Assembly (NCBI GenBank): GCA_026395405.1
Contig: JAPLYU010000001.1
Location: 440,696-504,695 of the forward strand
DNA from: Candidatus Saccharimonadota bacterium
GTDB lineage: Bacteria > Patescibacteriota > Saccharimonadia > Saccharimonadales > Saccharimonadaceae
Direction: 5' to 3'
DNA: 64,000 nucleotides
Shown here: positions 23,440 to 33,090 of the stretch, one piece after another
How positions within the stretch are numbered: position 1 is the stretch's first letter
Layout: each line of letters starts with the position of its first letter
Notes under the pieces: model-generated
The model's database searches: none
What the model was told of the DNA's origin: nothing
The model's input: the letters and a program-made list of their open reading frames with translations, nothing else
Position numbers and translations under genes: made by a program

Positions 23440-24057
23440 ATGGCCGAAACAGCCCCAAGACCACAGACAAACACACGCGGTCCCCGACAAGGCGGACGAC
23501 GTGATGCACCGGCTGAACCCAAAGAATATCAGGAACTAGTAATTAATATTGATCGTGTTGCCCGCGTAGTAAAAGGTGGACGACGTTTTCGATTCAAGGC
23601 GCTAGTTGTCGTAGGAAATGATAAGAACAAAGTCGGAATCGGAGTTGCAAAAGGCGCCGACGTTCAGGCAGCAATAGCCAAAGCAACCGACGTTGCCAAG
23701 AAACACATTATTAATATTGCAATTGAAAAAGACACAATTCCGCACGACTGCGAAATCCAATATTCTGGCGCTCGCGTCATGATGAAACCGGCTTCACCTG
23801 GTACCGGCATAATTGCCGGCGGTGTAGTACGTTCGATTATCGGAGTTACTGGAATTCGTGACGTTTTGACTAAATCACTTGGGTCAACCAATAAAGTTAA
23901 TATTGCGTATGCAACAATCGAAGCTCTACGAAACCAAGTTCCAAAGAGTGAATGGCTAAATGCAAAACCAGTAAAACCCGTTGTTGCTAAAACAGTTGAA
24001 AAAACACCTGCCGTAAAGAAAGTTGCCGATAAGGAGAAAACAAATGACAAAGTATAA
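23440..24057 (+). CDS. rpsE: 30S ribosomal protein S5
   Basis: RVARVVKGGRRFRFKALVVVGNDKNKVGIGVAKGADVQAAI. Confidence 0.98.
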   Translation: MAETAPRPQTNTRGPRQGGRRDAPAEPKEYQELVINIDRVARVVKGGRRFRFKALVVVGNDKNKVGIGVAKGADVQAAIAKATDVAKKHIINIAIEKDTIPHDCEIQYSGARVMMKPASPGTGIIAGGVVRSIIGVTGIRDVLTKSLGSTNKVNIAYATIEALRNQVPKSEWLNAKPVKPVVAKTVEKTPAVKKVADKEKTNDKV

Positions 24058-24526
24058 CGAACTAAAGGTATCTACTAACAAAGGCCCAAAACGGGTTGGG
24101 CGTGGTATTTCTGCCGGTCAAGGCATGACTGCTGGTCGTGGTACTAAGGGTCAAAACTCTCGTACTGGCAAAAAACAAGGACCAAACTTCGCTGGTGGCT
24201 CACGAACGCTTGTTACCGCTATTCCAAAAGCTCGTGGATTTAAGTCACTACGAACTCCGGCTCAGGTTGTTTATCTGGACCACTTGAACGCATTCAAGGG
24301 CAAAGTCGCAAATAACGAAACACTATTTGCTGCGGGCTATATTTCATCTCCACATCAATCAGTTAAAGTGATTAAACGTGGTGAACTTACCGAAAAGATT
24401 ACGTTGCAAGTATCGGGTGCTAGTAAAAGTGTCCGTGAAGCAGTTGAAAAGGCTGGTGGCACATTTGTAAAGACTGCTGTACCATTGAAAGAAAGCACGA
24501 AAAAGACCGAAAAATCCAGTAAATAA
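24044..24526 (+). CDS. rplO: 50S ribosomal protein L15
   Basis: NKGPKRVGRGISAGQGMTAGRGTKGQNSRTG; overlaps the rpsE end; no rpmD between. Confidence 0.95.
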   Translation: MTKYNELKVSTNKGPKRVGRGISAGQGMTAGRGTKGQNSRTGKKQGPNFAGGSRTLVTAIPKARGFKSLRTPAQVVYLDHLNAFKGKVANNETLFAAGYISSPHQSVKVIKRGELTEKITLQVSGASKSVREAVEKAGGTFVKTAVPLKESTKKTEKSSK

Positions 24527-24553
24527 TGTAAATTATAGGGGTAATAACGAGCA

Positions 24554-25966
24554 ATGAATTGGAAAACGATTCTAAAATCACTGAAAAACCGCGACATGTT
24601 AAAGCGTGTCCTGATTTTGTTGGGCATTATAGTTGCTTATCGTTTGTTGGCTCATATTCCTGTTCCATTGGCAGAGCCGACCCAACTTAAAGAGGTAATT
24701 AACAGCCTACTTAGTAAATCCGACTTTGGTGGATTTTTGAATCTGCTGACCGGTGGAGCGCTTACGAGCTTTTCAATTATTCTAGTCGGAATGAGCCCTT
24801 TTATTACCGCCTCAATTATCACTCAACTGCTGACCAAAGCCATTCCAAAACTTGAAGAACTTCACAAAGACGGCGAATCCGGACGACGTAAAATCAACCA
24901 ATGGACCCGTATGATTACCGTTCCGTTGGCTATTGTTCAATCTATTGCCTTTATCTTTATCTTGCGTCAAACAGTCTTAGCTGGAAACACGACAGTGCTA
25001 AACAACTCGTCGCCAATTGACTGGATAGTTGCCGTCACTGCAATGACAGCGGGTTCGGTTCTGTTGATGTGGCTGGGTGAACTTATCACTGAACAGGGTA
25101 TAGGTAACGGAATCAGCTTAATCATTTTTGCAGGTATCGTCAGTCAATTGCCAAAAACCCTGGCAACAATCAGCTCGTCGCTATTCAATACGACAAAGGG
25201 TTCACTGCACGTTTTCAATTGGTTCACCATCCCTGTTAACCCAGTGTCATTTTGGATAGCAATAGGACTAACGGTAGCGTCACTAATTGTATTGTACTTA
25301 TTGGTCAAAATTAACGAAGCCCAGCGCGTGATTACGATAAATTACGCTAAACGGGTACAGGGAAACAGTAGCTACGGAGGCATTAAAAGTATATTACCGG
25401 TCAAGCTGATTTCAGCTAATGTTATACCTATTATCTTTGCCGTATCATTCCTGTCGCTACCAGCCTTTCTGGGTCAAATATTAAAAGCAACCGGAAACCC
25501 GGCATTTGCACAGCTAGCAAACAACTTGATTGCCTGGTTCCAAGCGCCAAGTCCGGGTACTTTTACGGGCTCGACATTGCAGGCCCTAATTTATCCAACC
25601 GTATATTTTCTTCTAGTTATAGCATTTACATACTTCTATACAGGAATCGTTTTCAACTCAAACGAAATAGCTGAAAATCTGCAGAAACAGGGTGGTTTTA
25701 TCGAAGGAATTCGACCGGGTAAGCAGACGGAAGACTATCTTACACGTACTGTTAACAGGCTGACACTGTTCGGTTCATTAGCGCTTGGAACAATTGCAGT
25801 ACTTCCATTCTTTGGTCAGTATTTGATGTACGCCTTTGCTGGAGTCACCGGAAGTAATCTGTCAATTGGCGGTACCGGACTGTTAATCGTCGTTTCCGTT
25901 GCACTTGAGTCACTGCGTCAAATCAACTCCCGCGCACTAATGGTCACATACGACGACTACAAGTAG
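24554..25966 (+). CDS. secY: Preprotein translocase subunit SecY
   Basis: FGGFLNLLTGGALTSFSIILVGMSPFITASIITQLL...GIRPGKQTEDYL. Confidence 0.98.
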   Translation: MNWKTILKSLKNRDMLKRVLILLGIIVAYRLLAHIPVPLAEPTQLKEVINSLLSKSDFGGFLNLLTGGALTSFSIILVGMSPFITASIITQLLTKAIPKLEELHKDGESGRRKINQWTRMITVPLAIVQSIAFIFILRQTVLAGNTTVLNNSSPIDWIVAVTAMTAGSVLLMWLGELITEQGIGNGISLIIFAGIVSQLPKTLATISSSLFNTTKGSLHVFNWFTIPVNPVSFWIAIGLTVASLIVLYLLVKINEAQRVITINYAKRVQGNSSYGGIKSILPVKLISANVIPIIFAVSFLSLPAFLGQILKATGNPAFAQLANNLIAWFQAPSPGTFTGSTLQALIYPTVYFLLVIAFTYFYTGIVFNSNEIAENLQKQGGFIEGIRPGKQTEDYLTRTVNRLTLFGSLALGTIAVLPFFGQYLMYAFAGVTGSNLSIGGTGLLIVVSVALESLRQINSRALMVTYDDYK

Positions 25967-26123
25967 CAACCTTTGTTGATTATTTCGAATTTGACATACA
26001 ATAAAAGCTCAAATATAATGGAATTACGCATAAAGCGCGGGTACACAGTACACGAGCAATACTTTTTATTGATTATCTCTTTACGTCTGTTGACTTTTGG
26101 TGTATAATTACGAGCTGTAACTT

Positions 26124-26348
26124 ATGACAAGTCAAAAGGAAGTAATCAAATTGCAAGGGAAGGTGGTGGAATCACTGCCTAACACTCAATTTAAGGTTGA
26201 ACTTGAGAATGGTCATAGTATAATTGCCCACATTTCAGGTAAAATGCGCAAACATTATATCCGACTTGTGCCGGGCGATAAAGTGGAAGTCGAGTTGACT
26301 CCTTACGATCTTAGTAAGGGAAGAATCACTTTCCGCTTAAAAGATTAA
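26124..26348 (+). CDS. infA: Translation initiation factor IF-1
   Basis: [63 protein letters not shown]. Confidence 0.97.
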   Translation: MTSQKEVIKLQGKVVESLPNTQFKVELENGHSIIAHISGKMRKHYIRLVPGDKVEVELTPYDLSKGRITFRLKD

Positions 26349-26378
26349 ATTTAATGGCAGCAGGAGTTTTGAAATCGC

Positions 26379-26495
26379 ATGAAAGTTCGTGCTAGCGTCA
26401 AAAAAATCAGTCCCGATGACAAATTAGTCCGTCGTAAAGGCATACTAAGGATCATCAACAAGAAAAAACCTAAGAACAAGCAAAGGCAGGGTTAA
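26379..26495 (+). CDS. rpmJ: 50S ribosomal protein L36, zinc-ligand-free
   Basis: Translated by eye: [38 protein letters not shown]; not in the ORF track (too short). Confidence 0.95.
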   Translation: MKVRASVKKISPDDKLVRRKGILRIINKKKPKNKQRQG

Positions 26496-26497
26496 GT

Positions 26498-26884
26498 ATG
26501 GCTCGAATTGCTGGAATCACCATTCCATCAGAAAAGCAGATTGAAACCGCTTTGACGTATATTTACGGCATCGGTCCAAAATTTGCATCGTCCATCCTTG
26601 CGGCGGCGAAAATACAGCCGACCACTCGGGTGAAAGATCTCACCGAGGCTGAAGAACAACGATTACGTGAAGTAATCGATACAAATTATACCGTAGAGGG
26701 TGATTTGCAGCGTCTGGTAACAAATAATATTAAACGCTTAAAAGACATCAATTCATACCGTGGTTTGCGTCACAAAAATGGACTTCCGGTCCATGGACAA
26801 CGAACTCGAACAAATGCTAAGACTCGCAAGGGTAAAGGTATTGCTGTTGGTGGAACTCAAAAGAAAGCAGCGTCCAAGACGTAG
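26498..26884 (+). CDS. rpsM: 30S ribosomal protein S13
   Basis: [26 protein letters not shown]...[21 protein letters not shown]. Confidence 0.98.
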   Translation: MARIAGITIPSEKQIETALTYIYGIGPKFASSILAAAKIQPTTRVKDLTEAEEQRLREVIDTNYTVEGDLQRLVTNNIKRLKDINSYRGLRHKNGLPVHGQRTRTNAKTRKGKGIAVGGTQKKAASKT

Positions 26885-26898
26885 AAAGGAATTAGATT

Positions 26899-27288
26899 AT
26901 GGCAGAAGCAAAATCAACCAAGAAAAAGCAACGCCGATCAGTTCCAGCTGGTCAGTTTCACATTCAAGCAACGTTTAATAACACTATCGTAACTTTTTCA
27001 GACAAATCAGGTAACGCCTTGGCGGCATCAAGCGCCGGTGCGACTGGTTTCCGTGGCAGTAAAAAGGGCACTGCATATGCAGCCCAGATTGCAGCTGAAC
27101 AAGTTGCAGAAAAAGCCAAGACTCAATTTGGTGCTAAAACAGCTGATGTTTTCGTCAAAGGCGTAGGCCTAGGACGAGAAGCAGCCATCAGAGCGCTAAG
27201 TAGTTATGAAATTTCAGTCGACAGCATCAAAGACGTAACTGGTGTTCCACACGGTGGTGTGCGACCACGCAAAGCGAGAAGGGCATAG
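26899..27288 (+). CDS. rpsK: 30S ribosomal protein S11
   Basis: HIQATFNNTIVTFSDKSGNALAASSAGATGFRGSKKGT. Confidence 0.98.
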   Translation: MAEAKSTKKKQRRSVPAGQFHIQATFNNTIVTFSDKSGNALAASSAGATGFRGSKKGTAYAAQIAAEQVAEKAKTQFGAKTADVFVKGVGLGREAAIRALSSYEISVDSIKDVTGVPHGGVRPRKARRA

Positions 27289-27291
27289 ATT

Positions 27292-27921
27292 ATGGCACGA
27301 GATACTTCCCCAATTGTTAAACAAAGCCGACGTGAAGGCTATATTATGCACCCCAAAGCTGCCAAAGTTATGGCAAAAAAGACCGGTATTCCCGGGATGC
27401 ATGCCCACGGACGTCAAGGCAAACAAAGTTTGTATTCGACTCAGCTTCGTGAAAAGCAAAAAGTCAGGCGCACTTACGGCCTGCTTGAAAAGCAATTCGC
27501 TAAATTAATGGACGAGGCCGACCGATCTCAAAATCGTGGAGGACTACTACCGGGTGAATTCCTATTGCAACTACTAGAACTACGTCTTGATAATGCAGTT
27601 TACCGCGCAGGTTTTGCAACCAGTCGACGCAGCGCCAGACAATTAGTTGGTCACGGCCACTTCCTATTAAACGGTCATCGTGTTGATATCCCTTCAATCC
27701 GTTTAAAACCCGGTGATGAACTGACCGTCCGTCCAAAAAGTACTAAATCCGGTTATTTCAGCCAAATGGATGAAATAATTAAAAACACTTATCAGGGACC
27801 TCTTGGTTGGATCAAGAGTGACCCTAAAAAACTAACTATTTCCATAACCGGCTTGCCAACGCGCGAAGAAGCCGAACCAGATATCAAAGAACAGTTAATC
27901 GTAGAGTATTACTCACGTTAA
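27292..27921 (+). CDS. rpsD: 30S ribosomal protein S4
   Basis: YSTQLREKQKVRRTYGLLEKQF...LELRLDNAVYRAGFATSRRSARQLVGHGHFLLNG. Confidence 0.98.
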   Translation: MARDTSPIVKQSRREGYIMHPKAAKVMAKKTGIPGMHAHGRQGKQSLYSTQLREKQKVRRTYGLLEKQFAKLMDEADRSQNRGGLLPGEFLLQLLELRLDNAVYRAGFATSRRSARQLVGHGHFLLNGHRVDIPSIRLKPGDELTVRPKSTKSGYFSQMDEIIKNTYQGPLGWIKSDPKKLTISITGLPTREEAEPDIKEQLIVEYYSR

Positions 27922-27939
27922 GGGTAAGGAGCCTAAACA

Positions 27940-28863
27940 ATGACAAAAGTTATTTACAACCCAGCACTTGCAAATATTGACGAAATCAGCGCAACCAGCG
28001 CAACATTTGATATCGAACCGCTACATGCCGGATATGGCAACACCCTAGGCAACAGCCTACGACGTGTTCTATTATCCAGTATTCAAGGCGCAGCCGTAGT
28101 TGCCTTCCGCATCGAAGGTGCCACACATGAATTCACAACAATTCCAGGTGTGAAAGAAGATGTCATTGATATCATGCTAAATATCAAGAACGTTCGTTTC
28201 AAATCATTCAGCGACGAACCTGTCGAGCTACGCCTAGATAAAAAAGGTGCGGGTCCAGTTACTGCCGGTGATATTAAAACAACTGCCGATGTCGAACTTA
28301 TCAACCCCGAACAGATTATCTGTACGATTGATGATCCGAAAAAATCAGTTCAAATGGACTTGGTTGTTGAATCAGGCCGTGGTTACCAAACTATTGAAGA
28401 TTCAAGCACAAAGCGAGTTCATAGCGATATGATTGCCGTTGATGCGATTTTTAGCCCGGTACTGCGTGTACGCTATAAAGTTGAAAACACCCGTGTTGGC
28501 CAAGAATCAAACCTTGATAAACTCCTGGTTACTATTGAAACAGACGGTACATTGACTCCTGCAGAGGCTTTTGAAGAAGCTGCAGCTATTTTGGTCAATC
28601 AGTACACTGCTCTTGCCGGCTCAACTGTAGTTGAATTTGCCCCAGCACCAGGACAGGACAAAGAAGGTGAAAAGAACGAATTGAACACACCCGTCGAAGA
28701 ATTAAACCTGACTGCTCGAACCGCCAATGCATTGATTAACAACGAAATTCGCACGGTTCATGATCTTGTAACTTTAAGTGAACAAGATTTACGCGAACTA
28801 AAAGGTTTCGGATCAAAAGCACTAGACGAAGTTAATGAAAAATTGGCGGAATTGGAACTGTAA
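27940..28863 (+). CDS. rpoA: RNA polymerase alpha subunit
   Basis: FDIEPLHAGYGNTLGNSLRRVLLSSIQGAAV; C-terminal HhH domain ARTANALINNEIRTVHDLV. Confidence 0.98.
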   Translation: MTKVIYNPALANIDEISATSATFDIEPLHAGYGNTLGNSLRRVLLSSIQGAAVVAFRIEGATHEFTTIPGVKEDVIDIMLNIKNVRFKSFSDEPVELRLDKKGAGPVTAGDIKTTADVELINPEQIICTIDDPKKSVQMDLVVESGRGYQTIEDSSTKRVHSDMIAVDAIFSPVLRVRYKVENTRVGQESNLDKLLVTIETDGTLTPAEAFEEAAAILVNQYTALAGSTVVEFAPAPGQDKEGEKNELNTPVEELNLTARTANALINNEIRTVHDLVTLSEQDLRELKGFGSKALDEVNEKLAELEL

Positions 28864-28865
28864 CT

Positions 28866-29270
28866 ATGCATCGACACGGATATATTGGACGCAAATTTGG
28901 TCGCAAACGCGATGAACGACGCGCGCTTATGAAAGGCTTGGCGACAAGTTTGGTTATGCATGGCAAAATCGAAACTACACTCCCCAAAGCCAAAGAATCA
29001 GTACGTTATATTGAAAAACTCATCACCAAAGCCAAAAAAGGTGGCCTAGACAACCGACGCCGAGTAATCGCAGCTCTAAGCACGCAAGAGGCTGCAAATC
29101 GGCTATTCGACGTAATCGCTCCGCAGTTGACGGGCCGTTCAAGTGGTCATGTCCGCGTAAAACGAACTGCGCTTCGCGTAGGTGATGGTGCACAGATGGC
29201 TACAATTGCTTTTGTCGACCAAATTACTGATAAACCAGTTGAAACCAAGGCCGAGGAGGTAAAAGCGTAA
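28866..29270 (+). CDS. rplQ: 50S ribosomal protein L17
   Basis: GRKFGRKRDERRALMKGLATSLVMHGKIETTLPKAKE. Confidence 0.98.
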   Translation: MHRHGYIGRKFGRKRDERRALMKGLATSLVMHGKIETTLPKAKESVRYIEKLITKAKKGGLDNRRRVIAALSTQEAANRLFDVIAPQLTGRSSGHVRVKRTALRVGDGAQMATIAFVDQITDKPVETKAEEVKA

Positions 29271-29710
29271 TGGTTAATGCCAAGACTTACTCACAAAAAC
29301 AAGGCGACGTCAGTCCTAAATGGATTTTAATTGACGCTTCATCAGCGCCACTTGGACGTGTCGCCGGTGTTATTGCTAAATACCTAATTGGTAAATACAA
29401 ACCAACCTACACCCCGCATATTGATAATGGCGACTATGTCGTAGTCATTAATGCCAAAGACGTCGTTGTTACTGGTAACAAAGAAATCGATAAGAAATAT
29501 TATCGTCACTCTGGTTTTCCTGGTGGGATTACCGAACGAAGTCTTGGACAAATGCGCGAGAAATTCCCAGAACGAATTATCGAAGAAGCGGTCAAAGGCA
29601 TGTTGCCCCGCAATAAACTGGCTGCACAGCGCCTAAAACGATTGCGTGTATTTGCTGATGAAAATCACGATCACACTGCTCAAACACCAACGAAAGTCGA
29701 GGTTATGTAA
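29270..29710 (+). CDS. rplM: 50S ribosomal protein L13
   Basis: WILIDASSAPLGRVAGVIAKYLIGKYKPTYTPHIDNGDYVVVINA. Confidence 0.98.
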   Translation: MVNAKTYSQKQGDVSPKWILIDASSAPLGRVAGVIAKYLIGKYKPTYTPHIDNGDYVVVINAKDVVVTGNKEIDKKYYRHSGFPGGITERSLGQMREKFPERIIEEAVKGMLPRNKLAAQRLKRLRVFADENHDHTAQTPTKVEVM

Positions 29711-29711
29711 C

Positions 29712-30107
29712 ATGGCTGAATCAAAATATCTTTATGGTCTAGGGCGACGCAAAAGCGCCACGGCTCGTGCACGCCTGTACAAAGGCAAAGGTAAAATTAC
29801 GATTAATAACAAACCAGCAGACGTTTATTTGAATAATAAATCTCATCTGGCCGAGATTACCGACCCACTAGCACTAGTAAACAAGCAACAGGATTTTGAT
29901 ATTACTGTCGTTGTTAAGGGCGGTGGTGTGTCTGGTCAAGTCGATGCAATTAAACTAGCTATTGCCAAAGCAATAACTGTTGGTTTTTCAGACTTACGTA
30001 CCGTACTTAAAAAATCTGAGTTCCTAAAACGCGACTCACGCGAAAAAGAACGAAAAAAATACGGCTTACGCAGTGCCCGCAAACGCGAACAGTTCTCAAA
30101 GCGTTAA
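29712..30107 (+). CDS. rpsI: 30S ribosomal protein S9
   Basis: YGLGRRKSATARARLYKGKGKITINNK... C-terminus KYGLRSARKREQFSKR. Confidence 0.98.
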   Translation: MAESKYLYGLGRRKSATARARLYKGKGKITINNKPADVYLNNKSHLAEITDPLALVNKQQDFDITVVVKGGGVSGQVDAIKLAIAKAITVGFSDLRTVLKKSEFLKRDSREKERKKYGLRSARKREQFSKR

Positions 30108-30231
30108 TCAAATATACACGAATCATCATAAGACTCTGCCTGCAGGGTCTTATTAGTTGCAAATACATTGCGATTATGTTATAATGTTCAATTAGATACA
30201 TTCGTACCTCACATCTACGAAGGAGAAGGCA

Positions 30232-30789
30232 GTGAAGAAATACATCGCCGACGTACTTAGCGGAATGCGACTGATAATCGCTTTCGCAATAGCGCCGGCA
30301 ATCTTGCTTCACCTGTGGCCACTTGCTACCATGATGTTTCTCGTCGCTCTTGCGACAGACGCCATGGATGGAATCGCGGCCAGACGTTGGCCATACCCAG
30401 CCGACGAACACCACTGGTGGAGGAAAGACTCCCACCTGGTCGACAACATCCCAGACGGGGCGTTGACGTTCGCCGTCCTTCTGTGGCTGGCTATCGACTC
30501 ACCGATCTGGTGGTTGGTGATGGCTGGGTCAGTGATTGGGACCGGAGTAATCCTGTTCCTAATCGCGTACGTCGGTCGGTTCAGCCCCGCTGGGGCCGAA
30601 AAGATTGACGTCATCTATGGATGGACGTACGCGGCTTTGCTGGCTGCCATGCTGGTCACGATGACCATTCACGCCACAGACAGGTGGCCGGTGGTGGTCT
30701 TCATCTATCTAGCGGGCGGAGCCTGGATCTTGGTTACCAAATGGGACCGGGCGACCACTAGGCCAGAGACACGTGAGAGGTTCATGTAG
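30232..30789 (+). CDS. CDP-alcohol phosphatidyltransferase-like membrane protein (GC-rich codon usage)
   Basis: DAMDGIAARRW...DSHLVDNIPD resembles D-x2-DG-x2-AR-x8-G-x3-D-x3-D; GTG start, upstream TTGCAA-17-TATAAT. Confidence 0.7.
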   Translation: MKKYIADVLSGMRLIIAFAIAPAILLHLWPLATMMFLVALATDAMDGIAARRWPYPADEHHWWRKDSHLVDNIPDGALTFAVLLWLAIDSPIWWLVMAGSVIGTGVILFLIAYVGRFSPAGAEKIDVIYGWTYAALLAAMLVTMTIHATDRWPVVVFIYLAGGAWILVTKWDRATTRPETRERFM

Positions 30790-30793
30790 ACAA

Positions 30794-30835
30794 GGGGCGG
30801 CGGATGCGGAAGCATCCGGCCGCCCTGCTTTTTAT
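30794..30835 (+). terminator. Strong Rho-independent terminator
   Basis: GGGCGGCGGATGC-ggaa-GCATCCGGCCGCCC then T-rich. Confidence 0.85.
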
Positions 30836-30882
30836 TTGAACGATTTTTGTTAGTCGTTCACTAATGTATAATGGTAAACAAT

Positions 30883-31917
30883 ATGACAAAACCAGTAATT
30901 TTAACAGGAATCCGTGCGAACCAAGATTTAACAATTGGCAATTATTTTGGTGCCATTTTACCAATTATTGACATGGCAAAACAGCGCTCTGAAGAGTTTC
31001 AGATTAATATGTTTATTCCTGATTTGCACAGTTTTACTACACCAATTGACCATTCGCTTCTAAACAAGCAGATTCTGGACAACGCCAAGCTGTTTGCAGC
31101 AGCCGGTTTACCCTTGGATAATCCCAATATTTACATGTACCGCCAAAGTTACATCCCTGCCCACAGCGAACTAACAGTTATCCTTGATAGTTTTACTGGT
31201 TTTGGTGAAATGAGTCGTATGACTCAGTTTAAAGAGAAGTCAAAAGAACTTAACGATAATGTTAGCGTTGGATTATTTAATTACCCAGTATTAATGGCTT
31301 CAGATATCTTGCTTTACAATGCTAAATACGTTCCGGTTGGCGATGATCAGACGCAACATCTTGAAATAACGCGTGATATAGCTCAGCGTATGAATAAAAA
31401 ATTCGGTGATATCTTTATAGTTCCGGAATCGGTACCTAAACAACATGAATTTTTTGGTAACGACCAAGGTCTACGAATCAAAGATTTAATTGATCCGACA
31501 AAAAAGATGAGTAAAAGCGATGACTCTGGTCGTGGTGTCATTTTTCTTAATGACGATCCAGCAGTTGCAGCCAAAAAAATCATGGGTGCAACTACAGATA
31601 ATCTTGCAAAAATCGACTTCAATCGTGAAAAACAGCCTGGCATTAGCAACTTGATTGAAATATTGTCACTTATACGTGGAATTTCGCTGGACAAAGTAGT
31701 AAACGAATACAAGGGTCAGACTGGATATGGAAATTTCAAAGCAGTTGTTGCTAGCGAAGTCGAAGTGTTCCTTACGGATTTTCAAAACAGGTTATCAGAA
31801 GTCAACGAAAACGCAATTATTGATAAACTTCACCAATCTGAACGAGACATGATACCAGTTGCCAACGAAACACTCCTACGGGCTCAGCAGGCTGTCGGAT
31901 TGCGACCAAAGGGCTAA
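30883..31917 (+). CDS. trpS: Tryptophanyl-tRNA synthetase
   Basis: ILTGIRANQDLTIGNYFGAI (HIGH-like), KKMSKSDDSG; ATG 30883 preferred, 30871 possible. Confidence 0.95.
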   Translation: MTKPVILTGIRANQDLTIGNYFGAILPIIDMAKQRSEEFQINMFIPDLHSFTTPIDHSLLNKQILDNAKLFAAAGLPLDNPNIYMYRQSYIPAHSELTVILDSFTGFGEMSRMTQFKEKSKELNDNVSVGLFNYPVLMASDILLYNAKYVPVGDDQTQHLEITRDIAQRMNKKFGDIFIVPESVPKQHEFFGNDQGLRIKDLIDPTKKMSKSDDSGRGVIFLNDDPAVAAKKIMGATTDNLAKIDFNREKQPGISNLIEILSLIRGISLDKVVNEYKGQTGYGNFKAVVASEVEVFLTDFQNRLSEVNENAIIDKLHQSERDMIPVANETLLRAQQAVGLRPKG

Positions 31918-31918
31918 A

Positions 31919-33085
31919 GTGGTAAAAGTATCCAGTCGCGATATCCTTGACGTCCTACGCCGTTATGAACTGGCAGGGGACGATAATGTTCCGCGTAATA
32001 TTGAAAACGTCAAAATAACACACCCCAACCCTATAAATACATTGGTTTCCTTCCGTTTCTCGAATAATCAACTGTATTTACTACTGGATGATACGGCCGA
32101 AGACGATATTTTGTATGCGCTGGACCAAATAAAGACCAAAAATAGCAACGTTCAGGGTGAATTTATCAAAAATCCCCGCGATTCAAGCACGACCCATGCC
32201 ATGCCGTTTAAGGGCAAAGAGGTATATCTTTTCGAAGTTAATTCAGACAAGCATCGCCTGGACAGCGAACTGGCTAAACGTTATCCCGAAACCTCGCGCA
32301 GTACGTGGCAAAAGCATATTCATGCTGGAAATATCAGTGTAAATGGCAAAGTGATTACGTCATCTAAACATGAAATTACCGAGAACGACAAGATTTCGAT
32401 TCAGACTCCCGAAACTCCCGATTTCAAAGATAATCAATTGCCGATTATCTACATCGACGACAATGTAATTGTAATTAATAAACCCGCCGGCGTTTTGACG
32501 CACTCAAAAGGTGAGTTGAACGATGAATTTACGGTTGCCGACTTTTTCAGACGCTATTCATCGTATAATCTTGACTCTAACCGCCCCGGGATAATTCATC
32601 GCTTGGATCGTGACACTAGTGGAGTAATGATTGGGGCCAGAAACGCAGAAACCGCCGTATTGTTACAAAAACAATTTGCAGACAGAAAAACGAAAAAGAC
32701 ATATTATGCGGTTTTAGATGGTAAACCAAAACTTGACATCGCAAATATTGACCTGCCAATCGGTCGTAATCCTAAAAAACCCAGTATGTTTCGCGTTGAT
32801 GCCAACGGAAAATCAGCGGTAACCAGATACGAGATTGTTGATATGAATAACAAATACACCCTTGTAAAACTACAGCCTCAGACCGGCCGAACCCATCAAT
32901 TACGCGTTCATATGAAGTATATCGGAACTCCTATTTTGGGCGACAAATTATACGGAAAATCAGCCGACAGATTGTATCTGCACGCCTATAGTCTGGAAAT
33001 TACGATTCCAAGTGGGCAGCGGCAGACTTTTACAGCGCCACTGCCAGATGATTTAATAAAATTATTCCCAAAAGTTAAGGTATAA
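31919..33085 (+). CDS. RluA/RluD-family pseudouridine synthase with extra N-terminal region
   Basis: GIIHRLDRDTSGVMIGARNAE, LQPQTGRTHQLRVHM; GTG start; ~100 aa extension before the S4-like domain. Confidence 0.9.
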   Translation: MVKVSSRDILDVLRRYELAGDDNVPRNIENVKITHPNPINTLVSFRFSNNQLYLLLDDTAEDDILYALDQIKTKNSNVQGEFIKNPRDSSTTHAMPFKGKEVYLFEVNSDKHRLDSELAKRYPETSRSTWQKHIHAGNISVNGKVITSSKHEITENDKISIQTPETPDFKDNQLPIIYIDDNVIVINKPAGVLTHSKGELNDEFTVADFFRRYSSYNLDSNRPGIIHRLDRDTSGVMIGARNAETAVLLQKQFADRKTKKTYYAVLDGKPKLDIANIDLPIGRNPKKPSMFRVDANGKSAVTRYEIVDMNNKYTLVKLQPQTGRTHQLRVHMKYIGTPILGDKLYGKSADRLYLHAYSLEITIPSGQRQTFTAPLPDDLIKLFPKVKV

Positions 33086-33090
33086 GTGCA

